Below are positions 7,143-13,629 of a DNA stretch of 13,629 bases, piece by piece (positions within the stretch are counted from its first letter, which is position 1; each line of letters opens with the position of its first letter). Made by a program: the position numbers and the translations under genes. The stretch is from Hyphomicrobiales bacterium (GTDB lineage Bacteria > Pseudomonadota > Alphaproteobacteria > Rhizobiales > HXMU1428-3): contig JAJFHW010000137.1 in the NCBI GenBank assembly GCA_021775385.1, positions 1 to 13,629 on the forward strand, given 5' to 3'. The notes under the pieces were generated by a model, which saw only the letters and a list, made by a program, of their open reading frames with translations, was not told where the DNA came from and did no database searches.

Positions 7143-8714
7143 ATGTATGCTGAAGTGAAGACAGTTGCCTTTATCGGGGTTGAAGCTAAGCCAATAGACG
7201 TGCAGGTTCAAGTCGCTTCAGGTCTCCCAGCCTTTAACATTGTAGGCCTTCCAGACAAAGCCGTTGCAGAAAGCCGTGAGCGTGTGAGGGCGGCGTTAAA
7301 TGCGCTGGGGCTTGGACTGCCACCAAAAAGAATTACAGTGAACTTAGCCCCTGCTGATGTGCCCAAATATGGCTCCCATTATGATCTTCCAATTGTATTA
7401 GGTCTCATGGCTGCAACTGACGCTATATCAAAAGACCCCTTGGCCAGATATCTGGTTTTAGGTGAGCTTGCCCTTGATGGAGGAATTAGTTCTGTTGTAG
7501 GTGCGTTGCCAGCATCAATCAGTGCAAATAGGTTAAACCTCGGTCTTATTTGTCCATCTGCTTGTGGGCCGGAAGCCGCTTGGGCAGCTGAGGATATGGA
7601 CATATTAGCGCCCAAACATTTACTAAGCCTGATCAATCATTTCAAAGGAACGCAAGTTTTAAGTCCGCCAAAGCCAAAAATGAATACCATTGCCTCATCA
7701 GATGAAGGCAAGCCAGATATGGCTGATATCAAAGGCCAGGAAGGCGCAAAGCGGTGTATGGAGATTGCAGCGGCCGGCGGTCATAATTTGCTTATGTCAG
7801 GTCCGCCAGGTGCTGGTAAAACCATGCTGGCGTCTCGCTTGCCAACAATCTTGCCCCCCCTCTCTCCAGAAGAAATGCTTGAGGTCTCTATGATTCAAAG
7901 CTTGGCCGGTGAGTTAAGTGGCGGTGAATTAAAACAAGCGCGCCCCTTTAGAGCGCCGCATCACTCGGCCACAATGGCAGCGTTAGTTGGTGGCGGTAGT
8001 AAGCCAAAACCAGGCGAAGTTGCTTTAGCCCATCATGGTGTCTTATTTCTTGATGAGCTTCCTGAGTTTACAGCTCAAGTTCTTGATAGTTTGCGCCAGC
8101 CGCTTGAATCTGGTGAAACATCAATTGCTAGAGCCAATCACCGCATTACATATCCTTCAAAAATTCAGCTGATCGCTGCCATGAACCCGTGCCGGTGTGG
8201 CAAAGCCTTTGAGCCAGGCTTTGCGTGTTCCAGAGGTAGTAATTGCGCTGAGCGCTATCAATCTCGAATTTCAGGTCCCTTGTTAGATCGAATAGATTTG
8301 CAAATTGAAGTCCCAGCTGTATCGGCACTTGATCTCCTTGATGAAAGCCCCGTTGAAACAAGTTCCGAGATAAGAAAGCGCGTGACTATGGCACGGTTAA
8401 TTCAACGAGAGAGATTTGATAAATTAAACGGCAGGGCAGAATTGTTGAACGCCACCTGTTCCCCCCCTCTCTTAGAGCAAATTGCAGCACCGGATGAATT
8501 AGGTAAAAAGCTGCTAAAAGAAGCGGCGATAAAGCTTAAACTTTCAGCAAGAGGGTTCCATAAAGCTTTAAGAGTTGCGCGAACTTTAGCTGATCTTGAA
8601 AATTGTGAAAGAGTGAACCGGGCTCATATAGCTGAAGCCTTATCTTATCGCGGAAATAAAGCAGAAAACACTCAGCCTAAAATCACTAGAAATAACCAAA
8701 TAAGCGGATACTAG
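7143..8714 (+). CDS. comM: YifB/ComM family AAA+ ATPase (Mg chelatase-like)
   Basis: ComM is a hexameric AAA+ helicase that promotes branch migration during integration of transforming DNA; this is the role of the characterised family member. The N-terminal ChlI-like domain (1-170) opens with the diagnostic ASGLPAFNIVGLPDKAVAESR. The AAA+ core has Walker A GPPGAGKT (220-227), Walker B VLFLDE (300-305), and a four-Cys cluster (C350, C352, C362, C368) beside SGPLLDRIDL. The C-terminal domain has LSARGFHKALRVARTLADL and RAHIAEALSYR. The length of 523 is slightly above the usual 500-515. ATG at 7143 has a good site (AAGGGG, 8 nt). The last codons and the stop (GGA TAC TAG) lie inside the first unit of a 33-bp hairpin array, so the tail after about residue 505 is partly repeat-derived. 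Confidence 0.95.
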   Translation: MYAEVKTVAFIGVEAKPIDVQVQVASGLPAFNIVGLPDKAVAESRERVRAALNALGLGLPPKRITVNLAPADVPKYGSHYDLPIVLGLMAATDAISKDPLARYLVLGELALDGGISSVVGALPASISANRLNLGLICPSACGPEAAWAAEDMDILAPKHLLSLINHFKGTQVLSPPKPKMNTIASSDEGKPDMADIKGQEGAKRCMEIAAAGGHNLLMSGPPGAGKTMLASRLPTILPPLSPEEMLEVSMIQSLAGELSGGELKQARPFRAPHHSATMAALVGGGSKPKPGEVALAHHGVLFLDELPEFTAQVLDSLRQPLESGETSIARANHRITYPSKIQLIAAMNPCRCGKAFEPGFACSRGSNCAERYQSRISGPLLDRIDLQIEVPAVSALDLLDESPVETSSEIRKRVTMARLIQRERFDKLNGRAELLNATCSPPLLEQIAAPDELGKKLLKEAAIKLKLSARGFHKALRVARTLADLENCERVNRAHIAEALSYRGNKAENTQPKITRNNQISGY

Positions 8715-8863
8715 AGGGTGTCTCAAGTAAGAAAATGCGGATACTAGCAGGTATCTCAAGCAAAGAAATGCGGATGCTAGTGGGCATCTGAAGCACAGAA
8801 ATGCGGATGCTAGTGGGCATCTGAAGCACAGATATGCGGATGCTAGTGGGCATCTGAAGCACA
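8704..8863 (+). repeat. array 1: five 33-bp hairpin units over the comM stop
   Basis: Left stem arms begin at 8707, 8740, 8773, 8806 and 8839, an exact 33-bp period. Arms and loops are: GATAC-TAGAGG-GTGTC, GATAC-TAGCAG-GTATC, then GATGC-TAGTGG-GCATC three times. Each is preceded by GCG and followed by TCAAG or TGAAG plus an A-rich spacer. Both arms change together (GATAC/GTATC against GATGC/GCATC), so the pairing is preserved. Unit 1 has one G-T pair and contains the comM stop codon. There is no T-tract. The units are too similar, and the spacers too short, for CRISPR. The open frames seen across the array follow from a period divisible by three and are not genes. Confidence 0.92.
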
Positions 8864-9007
8864 AAAATGAGCATTTTAGAACCATTTCAGCAAATTTCAT
8901 CTAGTTAGATAAAATTTGAATTATTATTCTAAGCCTTTCTCAAATCAATTCTGATTAACTAAAACTCGAGCATATTGTTTTAAGTGGATACTCCTCCCAG
9001 TTGCTTG
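8864..9007. other. spacer between the two arrays
   Basis: An AT-rich stretch of 144 bases with no gene. AGTGGATACTC at 8983-8993 recurs at 5562-5572, just after the soluble hybrid kinase stop, and resembles the start of a GATAC-type repeat unit, so both may be decayed copies. If the downstream kinase has its own promoter it may lie here, but I see no good -35/-10 pair. Confidence 0.4.
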
Positions 9008-9190
9008 TGCGGATGCTAGTGGGCATCTGAAGCAAAGATCTGCGGATGCTAGTGGGCATCTGAAGCAAAGATCTGCGGATGCTAATTAGCATCTGAAGCA
9101 AAGATTTGCGGATGCTGGTGGGCATCTGAAGCAAAAAAATGGGAACTGAGGAGCGTTCGCGACGGTTGCAAGTGGGCAACTGAAGGAGCG
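9008..9190 (+). repeat. array 2: four 33-bp hairpin units plus one diverged unit
   Basis: Left arms begin at 9012, 9045, 9078 and 9111 (33-bp period). All four are GATGC/GCATC, with loops TAGTGG, TAGTGG, TAATTA and TGGTGG, so the stems stay fixed while the loops drift. All are followed by TGAAGCA. A fifth hairpin out of phase, GTTGC 9165-9169 / GCAAC 9176-9180 with loop AAGTGG and then TGAAGG, links this array to the gluQRS repeats, which use GTTGC arms and GAAGG. The fifth unit sits inside an outer inverted repeat, GGAACT 9142-9147 and AGTTCC 9196-9201, and ACTGAGGAGCGTT (9146) is near-repeated at 9179. The array ends 42 bases before the TTG start of the hybrid kinase. Confidence 0.92.
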
Positions 9191-9231
9191 TTAAAAGTTC
9201 CAAAATGCTCTCATGCGGCAGTTAATTAAGA

Positions 9232-11868
9232 TTGAGTTCATTCGTGAAAAATAAAATTCCAAATTTATCAGAAAGAATTTTGCTGAACCAAACAGCAAGT
9301 ATAGGCCATGAAAATCAGCTATTAACGGTTTCTAATGGTGAAATCGATAGTGGTTTTCAGCATGACTTTCAATTTGATCATGATTGCAGTGAACATGAAA
9401 GAGTTGGTGAAAAAACAACAGGGTTCAAAAATACTAAGCCTGGAGATATAGCCCCCTTATTAACACAAGCAAAATCACAAATAAAACAAGCACAGCTTAC
9501 CAATGATGCGCAAAAACTTTTTCAAGGCATAACAGCGAAAAAACTCATAGCAGCTGGAGCACTTCTTTCAGTTGTATGCTCCACTCTAATGTTCTTATTC
9601 TCCATCATTTTACTTGCCAGCACGATCAATCCATTTTGGGCGAGTCTTTCCTTTGTTTCAATTTTGATGATGATGGGTACCAGCTGGAGTGCATATTATT
9701 TAACGGCTTCAAAATCCAAAAATATTTCAGCAGATACTCTTGTCACTGAACTGAACGAACAAGTGGAACACTTCAGTGATGTCCAGTGGGAACTGAGAGA
9801 TAGTGAAAGTCGTTATAGAGATTTATTGGATTGTCAAAATGATATCATCATTCGAAAAGATATTCATGGATTACTGACCTATACGAATAGTGCATTTAGT
9901 CGTCAATTTGGAAATCTTTTGTCGTCAGAAAGTGGTCAAAAATTCAATCCAACAATCATAGCCGGTGACAAAACGCCAGCACTTGATTTTAAGGCAGGCC
10001 AAGGACGCCGAAATTACTCACAACGCATCGCAACTCCCTTAGGTCTTAGATGGTTTGAATGGGAAGAATTTGCTATTCGTGATAATGCGTTGAATATAAT
10101 TGAAATCCAGTCCATTGGCCGTGATATAACAGATCAAAAGCAAGCTGAAGATGAATTGCAAGAAGCACGAGACCAAGCTCTTCGTGCAAATTCCGCAAAG
10201 GGGCAATTTCTGGCAACCATGAGCCATGAAATCAGAACCCCAATGAACGGAATTTTAGGGATGACGGGCTTGATGATGGACACACAATTATCAGCTGAAC
10301 AAAAAACATATGCGCGAGCCATCAATTGCTCTGCTAAAAGCCTTCTTTCACTCATTGATCAAATTTTAGATTTCTCAAAAATTGAGGCTGGTAAATTAGA
10401 GCTTGAAGAGCAACCTATCGATTTAAGAGACATAGCCCAGTCAGTTGTTGAGTTACTAGCCCCGCGCGCTCATGATAAAAAATTACAAATGGCCTGGTAT
10501 ATCGACCCAACCATTCAAGAAACGCTCATTGGTGATGAAGTGAGGTTGCGCCAAATTCTGACAAACCTAATTGGTAACGCGATTAAATTCACTGAGACAG
10601 GTGGCATTACAGTTGAGATTTTAGATGCAGATAAAAAAGACAATGGCGATAAATATTTCAGCAAACCAAGCAGTGCTTCTACGCAAAAAATAAGAATAAA
10701 TGTAAGAGACACTGGAATCGGCCTAACCAAGGCAGCACAGAAAAAAGTTTTTGGTGATTTTGAACAAGCTGATAGTTCGCATGCACGCCGCTTTGGAGGC
10801 ACTGGCCTTGGGCTTGCGATCACCAAGCGCATCATAGAAAAAATGAATGGTAATATTCACATTTCGTCTGAGCAAGTCGAAGGGTGCCAAAATCCAGGTG
10901 CTGAATTTCATATAGAAATTGAGCTAAAAAGAAACAAAAATTCTAGCCATCTCTATCAATTTTATCAACTGCCAGATGACCCCCATAACGTCTTGCTCGT
11001 TGGTGAGTTGGACATTGAGATGAAGGCGATCATTAAAACATTAAAAGCTGCAGGGCTTTCAGCTGAATATTGTCAGTCCAAAAATGCTTTACAAAAAATT
11101 GCTGGAGCCGGTAAATCAGGACATCCCTTTGACACGCTTATTTTAGATACCAAAACAGCGAATACGGTTTACAATAAACTATCAAAAGAGTTTAACGCTC
11201 AATTGCAAGAGCAGCCTAAAAATATCTCGCCAAGAATAATTGTTATTATGGAAGTCTCGGAGCGGGGTGGTTTTTCCATTTTACAAGAGCAAGGTGTCAA
11301 TGCATATTTAACAAGACCGGTCCGACCAATTTCACTATTTGCAAGAATAAATGCAGACTTTGCTATCAAAAGTAGTGAGCAAAAATCAGAAAAACATAAA
11401 AAAAATGATAGTTGCGGAATAATTAATAAAAATCAAAAGACAACTATTCTATTAGCTGAAGATAATGAGATTAATGCATTATTAGCCAGGACAATTTTAT
11501 CAAAGCTTGGAGTAGACGTTTTACATGTCAAAAATGGTGAAGCCGCTTTAGAACTTGTGAAAGACCATAATGAGGCAGCTAGATCAATTGATTATATTTT
11601 AATGGATATTCACATGCCTGAGATGGATGGTTTTGCCGCAACCAAAGCAGTGCGCAGCTATTTAGAAAAACATGAAAATACAATTTCTAAAGCAGTTCCA
11701 ATTATCGCTCTCACTGCCAATGCATTCCCTGAAGATCGTGAGAAATGCCTTAAAGCAGGCATGAATGATCATCTTGCTAAGCCTTTTGAGCAAGACCAAC
11801 TCAAGGAAGTTTTACTAAAATGGCAGGCTCCAATAGAACTGAAATATAAAGAGAAGGTCTCTGCCTGA
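9232..11868 (+). CDS. membrane-bound PAS hybrid histidine kinase with two receivers
   Basis: An 878-residue hybrid sensor kinase. The first 100 residues are polar and unassigned. Two membrane helices (about 104-130 and 136-158) are joined by only a few residues, leaving almost no periplasmic part. A PAS-like domain spans about 190-302. HisKA has H332 (ATMSHEIRTPMNGIL). HATPase has NLIGNAIKFTETGG, D493-TGIG and GGTGLGL (522-528). A first receiver-like domain (586-710) is degenerate: the acidic pair is G591/E592 and the conserved Lys is Arg694 (TRPVRP), though D639 remains. The last receiver (737-862) is intact, with E743/D744, D792 in LMDIHMPEMDG, T828 and K850-P851. Phosphate most likely goes to D792 and then to an unseen Hpt protein. 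The start is uncertain: TTG 9232 has little ribosome binding site, and GTG 9244 is no better. Confidence 0.92.
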   Translation: MSSFVKNKIPNLSERILLNQTASIGHENQLLTVSNGEIDSGFQHDFQFDHDCSEHERVGEKTTGFKNTKPGDIAPLLTQAKSQIKQAQLTNDAQKLFQGITAKKLIAAGALLSVVCSTLMFLFSIILLASTINPFWASLSFVSILMMMGTSWSAYYLTASKSKNISADTLVTELNEQVEHFSDVQWELRDSESRYRDLLDCQNDIIIRKDIHGLLTYTNSAFSRQFGNLLSSESGQKFNPTIIAGDKTPALDFKAGQGRRNYSQRIATPLGLRWFEWEEFAIRDNALNIIEIQSIGRDITDQKQAEDELQEARDQALRANSAKGQFLATMSHEIRTPMNGILGMTGLMMDTQLSAEQKTYARAINCSAKSLLSLIDQILDFSKIEAGKLELEEQPIDLRDIAQSVVELLAPRAHDKKLQMAWYIDPTIQETLIGDEVRLRQILTNLIGNAIKFTETGGITVEILDADKKDNGDKYFSKPSSASTQKIRINVRDTGIGLTKAAQKKVFGDFEQADSSHARRFGGTGLGLAITKRIIEKMNGNIHISSEQVEGCQNPGAEFHIEIELKRNKNSSHLYQFYQLPDDPHNVLLVGELDIEMKAIIKTLKAAGLSAEYCQSKNALQKIAGAGKSGHPFDTLILDTKTANTVYNKLSKEFNAQLQEQPKNISPRIIVIMEVSERGGFSILQEQGVNAYLTRPVRPISLFARINADFAIKSSEQKSEKHKKNDSCGIINKNQKTTILLAEDNEINALLARTILSKLGVDVLHVKNGEAALELVKDHNEAARSIDYILMDIHMPEMDGFAATKAVRSYLEKHENTISKAVPIIALTANAFPEDREKCLKAGMNDHLAKPFEQDQLKEVLLKWQAPIELKYKEKVSA

Positions 11869-11871
11869 TTT

Positions 11872-11889
11872 AAAAAGCTAGAGCTTTTT
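11872..11889. terminator. symmetrical terminator between convergent genes
   Basis: AAAAAGC 11872-11878 pairs perfectly with GCTTTTT 11883-11889 around TAGA. The T-run is part of the stem on either strand, so the structure could stop both the hybrid kinase transcript and the ccoI-ccoS transcript. It starts 4 bases after the kinase stop and 8 bases from the ccoS stop. Confidence 0.7.
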
Positions 11890-11896
11890 GAAGGGC

Positions 11897-12049
11897 TTAC
11901 TTAAGAGGTCTATCATCATCATCAAGAATGCGATGCGCAGAACCTTCTAGATCTTCAAATTGATCAGTTTTTAACGCCCATAAGAAGCCAAGCAGACCTA
12001 AAAATCCAAGCCCTAATGCTATTGGAATAAGTAATAATAAATTGCTCAT
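11897..12049 (-). CDS. ccoS: cbb3-type cytochrome oxidase assembly protein CcoS
   Basis: A 50-residue protein starting MSNLLLLIPIALGLGFLGLLGFLWALKTDQFEDLEGSAHRIL and ending DDDDRPLK. One N-terminal membrane helix (about 3-25) is followed by the family motif FLWALKTDQFEDLEGSAHRIL and an acidic cytoplasmic tail. CcoS is needed to mature the cbb3 terminal oxidase, probably at cofactor insertion into CcoN. The ATG at 12047-12049 follows an excellent ribosome binding site (AGGAGG) that overlaps the ccoI stop codon, 8 bases away, so the two genes are almost certainly cotranscribed and translationally coupled. This is the normal ccoGHIS order, and length and motif are typical. Confidence 0.93.
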   Translation of the reverse strand: MSNLLLLIPIALGLGFLGLLGFLWALKTDQFEDLEGSAHRILDDDDRPLK

Positions 12050-12057
12050 CACACCTC

Positions 12058-13629
12058 CTATAAGGGCTCATCTTCCTGCCATTGATAAGAAGAGGCAAGA
12101 AGGTGCAATCGTAACGCATTTAACGTCACAATCATAGATGAAAGAGACATAGCAATTGCTGCAACAATTGGGGTCGCAAATCCAAACACAGCGATAGGTA
12201 CAGCGATCAGGTTGTAAACTAAAGCAAGAGCAAAATTTTGGTATATGAGCGCTTTAGAACTTTTTGCAAGTTGAAAAAGACCAATAATAGATTTCAAACT
12301 ATCATTCATTAAAACAAAGTTAGCCGTAACCTGAGCAACATCGCTCGCACTTGAGGGGGAGAGCGAAGTAAATGCAGCCTTTAAGGAAGGGCCATCATTT
12401 ATCCCATCACCAACCATAAGAACTTTTGAACCATTTGATCCAAGCTCTTCTATATAACTGCATTTCTCATCTGGTTTCATTTCAGCTTTGAAATGTTCTA
12501 TATTTAGCAATTGAGCCATGCGCTCAACAGCTTCTTGCCGATCGCCAGATAAGAGCTGCACATCAATGTTCTGCGCCTTTAAGGTTCTAATTAATCCTAT
12601 AACGCCTGGGCGCAACTCATCTTCAAATGTAAAAAGAGCTATGCGCTGTTTTTCTCCTGTCCTGTTGTAGGAGGCCCAAAGCATCAAATTAACTTCATTA
12701 TGAGTTTCATGCGCTTTATCAATGTTACACCACTCAAAAGAACCAAGACGCAACTCACCGCCTTTATATGTTGCACGAAGTCCTGAACCAGGATGCTCTT
12801 CAATACCTAAGAGTGTTTCTGTTTGCCCGCTTTTTTCCTGTAAAGGCGGACTTTGATAAGCTCTGGCCAAAGCTCTAGAAAGAGGGTGAAGACTGTTTTG
12901 CGCAAGCTGAGCAGTTATGGGAAACAATTCATCTGCTTCAAAAAAACTCCCAGAAAGTTTGAGTTTAGATAAAGTAAGTGTGCCTGTTTTATCAAAAACA
13001 ACAGTATCAACTTCACTTAACTTCTCAAGAGCAGCACCATCCTTCATTAAGAGGCCGTGCTTGTGCGCAATCGAACTAGCAACCACTTGAACAACAGGAA
13101 CAGCAAGGCCAAGGGCACAAGGACAGGTGATGATAAGAACTGAGATAGCCGTATAAAGTGAACCTTGCCAAGGCACGCCATAAAGCATCCAGCCAGAAAA
13201 TGTTAAAAGAGCGACTAAATGCACAAAAGGCGCGTAAACAGAAGCAGCTCGATCAGCCAGTTTTCTGTATCGCGGAGCTCGTTCATTCGCCTGTTCCATT
13301 AAACGAATGATTTCAGCTAGCAGTGTTGTATCCCCAACAGCTGTGGTTTTAATTTCAAGCGGGCCAGATAAATTAACAAGCCCTGAAAACACCTCGTCTC
13401 CCGGTTGAGCTTTGGTAGGAACAGATTCGCCATTGACCAAAGACCAGTCAATATCACTCTTACCAGCAAGAATTTCTCCATCAACAGGAATGGTTTCACC
13501 AGGCAAAACAAAAACCCGCATACCAGTTTCGATATCGGAAATGGGTAGAGTTTTCTGGCTTCCATCATCATTAATAATCTGTGCAATTGAGCTTTTAAAA
13601 GCAAGCAGTTGGCGCACACCTGAAAAAGC
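12058..13629 (-). CDS. ccoI: copper-translocating P-type ATPase CcoI/FixI, 5' part missing
   Basis: The frame is open to the window edge, so the gene is cut; the GTG at 13615-13617 is an internal Val (SGVRQLLAF), not a start. Visible from the edge (residue 1 at 13629): actuator domain with NGES (66-69), metal-site helix with CPC (169-171), phosphorylation motif DKTGTLT (D213), the soft-metal ATPase HP motif (248-249), hinge GDGIND (407-412) and two final membrane helices. This is a P1B copper ATPase. Its position immediately before ccoS identifies it as CcoI/FixI, which supplies copper to cbb3 oxidase, rather than a detoxification CopA. The actuator loop reads NGES where TGES is usual. The N-terminal metal-binding domain and first helices lie beyond the window. 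It should belong to a ccoGHIS operon entering from the right. Confidence 0.95.
   Translation of the reverse strand, partial: AFSGVRQLLAFKSSIAQIINDDGSQKTLPISDIETGMRVFVLPGETIPVDGEILAGKSDIDWSLVNGESVPTKAQPGDEVFSGLVNLSGPLEIKTTAVGDTTLLAEIIRLMEQANERAPRYRKLADRAASVYAPFVHLVALLTFSGWMLYGVPWQGSLYTAISVLIITCPCALGLAVPVVQVVASSIAHKHGLLMKDGAALEKLSEVDTVVFDKTGTLTLSKLKLSGSFFEADELFPITAQLAQNSLHPLSRALARAYQSPPLQEKSGQTETLLGIEEHPGSGLRATYKGGELRLGSFEWCNIDKAHETHNEVNLMLWASYNRTGEKQRIALFTFEDELRPGVIGLIRTLKAQNIDVQLLSGDRQEAVERMAQLLNIEHFKAEMKPDEKCSYIEELGSNGSKVLMVGDGINDGPSLKAAFTSLSPSSASDVAQVTANFVLMNDSLKSIIGLFQLAKSSKALIYQNFALALVYNLIAVPIAVFGFATPIVAAIAMSLSSMIVTLNALRLHLLASSYQWQEDEPL

Noticed and set aside
8640..8900. Minus-strand open frames over array 1 (QMPTSIR-type peptide repeats)
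   Set aside because: A 33-bp period lacking stops leaves frames open on both strands. There is no ribosome binding site or family resemblance, and the DNA-level stem covariation explains the pattern better.
8704..9190. CRISPR array
   Set aside because: Units are head-to-tail with no unique 30-40 bp spacers, the variable part is only a few bases, and no cas genes are in the window.
8955..9203. Minus-strand open frame over array 2
   Set aside because: Same reason: a by-product of tandem 33-bp units, antisense to the leader of the kinase.
13615..13617. GTG as the start of ccoI
   Set aside because: The frame continues upstream to the window edge with AFSG, and the protein lacks its N-terminal metal-binding domain and first helices, so this Val is internal.

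Overview
The window looks like part of an AT-rich alphaproteobacterial chromosome, most likely Hyphomicrobiales or a relative. This rests on gene content and protein style: an S20 gene, GluQRS with a DPDGAPLYP segment, a YifB/ComM AAA+ protein, DUF1287 and DUF6653 proteins, hybrid histidine kinases of rhizobial type, and a ccoI-ccoS pair from the cbb3 oxidase assembly operon. The assignment is inference; there is no rRNA or other direct marker.

Layout. Bases 1 to about 2350 hold no convincing gene, only small palindromes and short direct repeats, apart from a possible gene tail at the left edge. Then comes rpsT on the minus strand with a strong intrinsic terminator. Divergent from it on the plus strand are gluQRS, a soluble hybrid histidine kinase, a membrane-anchored DUF1287 protein, a DUF6653 membrane protein and comM. 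A 517-base intergenic region with two tandem-repeat arrays follows, then a large membrane-bound PAS hybrid kinase. The right end is on the minus strand: ccoS, and ccoI running off the window edge. The kinase and ccoS converge on a symmetrical terminator.

The most unusual content is a family of 33-bp tandem repeats found in three places: in frame inside gluQRS (four units), across the comM stop codon (five units), and just upstream of the PAS hybrid kinase (four units plus one diverged unit). Each unit has a 5-bp stem, a 6 or 7 nt loop, a second stem arm, then (T)GAAG. Stem sequences differ between units but pairing is usually kept (GATGC/GCATC, GATAC/GTATC, GTTGC/GCAAC, ATTGC/GCAAT), so the hairpin itself seems to be under constraint. 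The 33-bp period is a whole number of codons, so the element can sit in a gene without breaking the frame. I do not recognise it as a named family.

The genes do not form one pathway. The functional groups are translation and tRNA modification (rpsT, gluQRS), two orphan hybrid kinases with no Hpt protein or output regulator in view, transformation/recombination (comM), and copper delivery to cbb3 oxidase (ccoI, ccoS).
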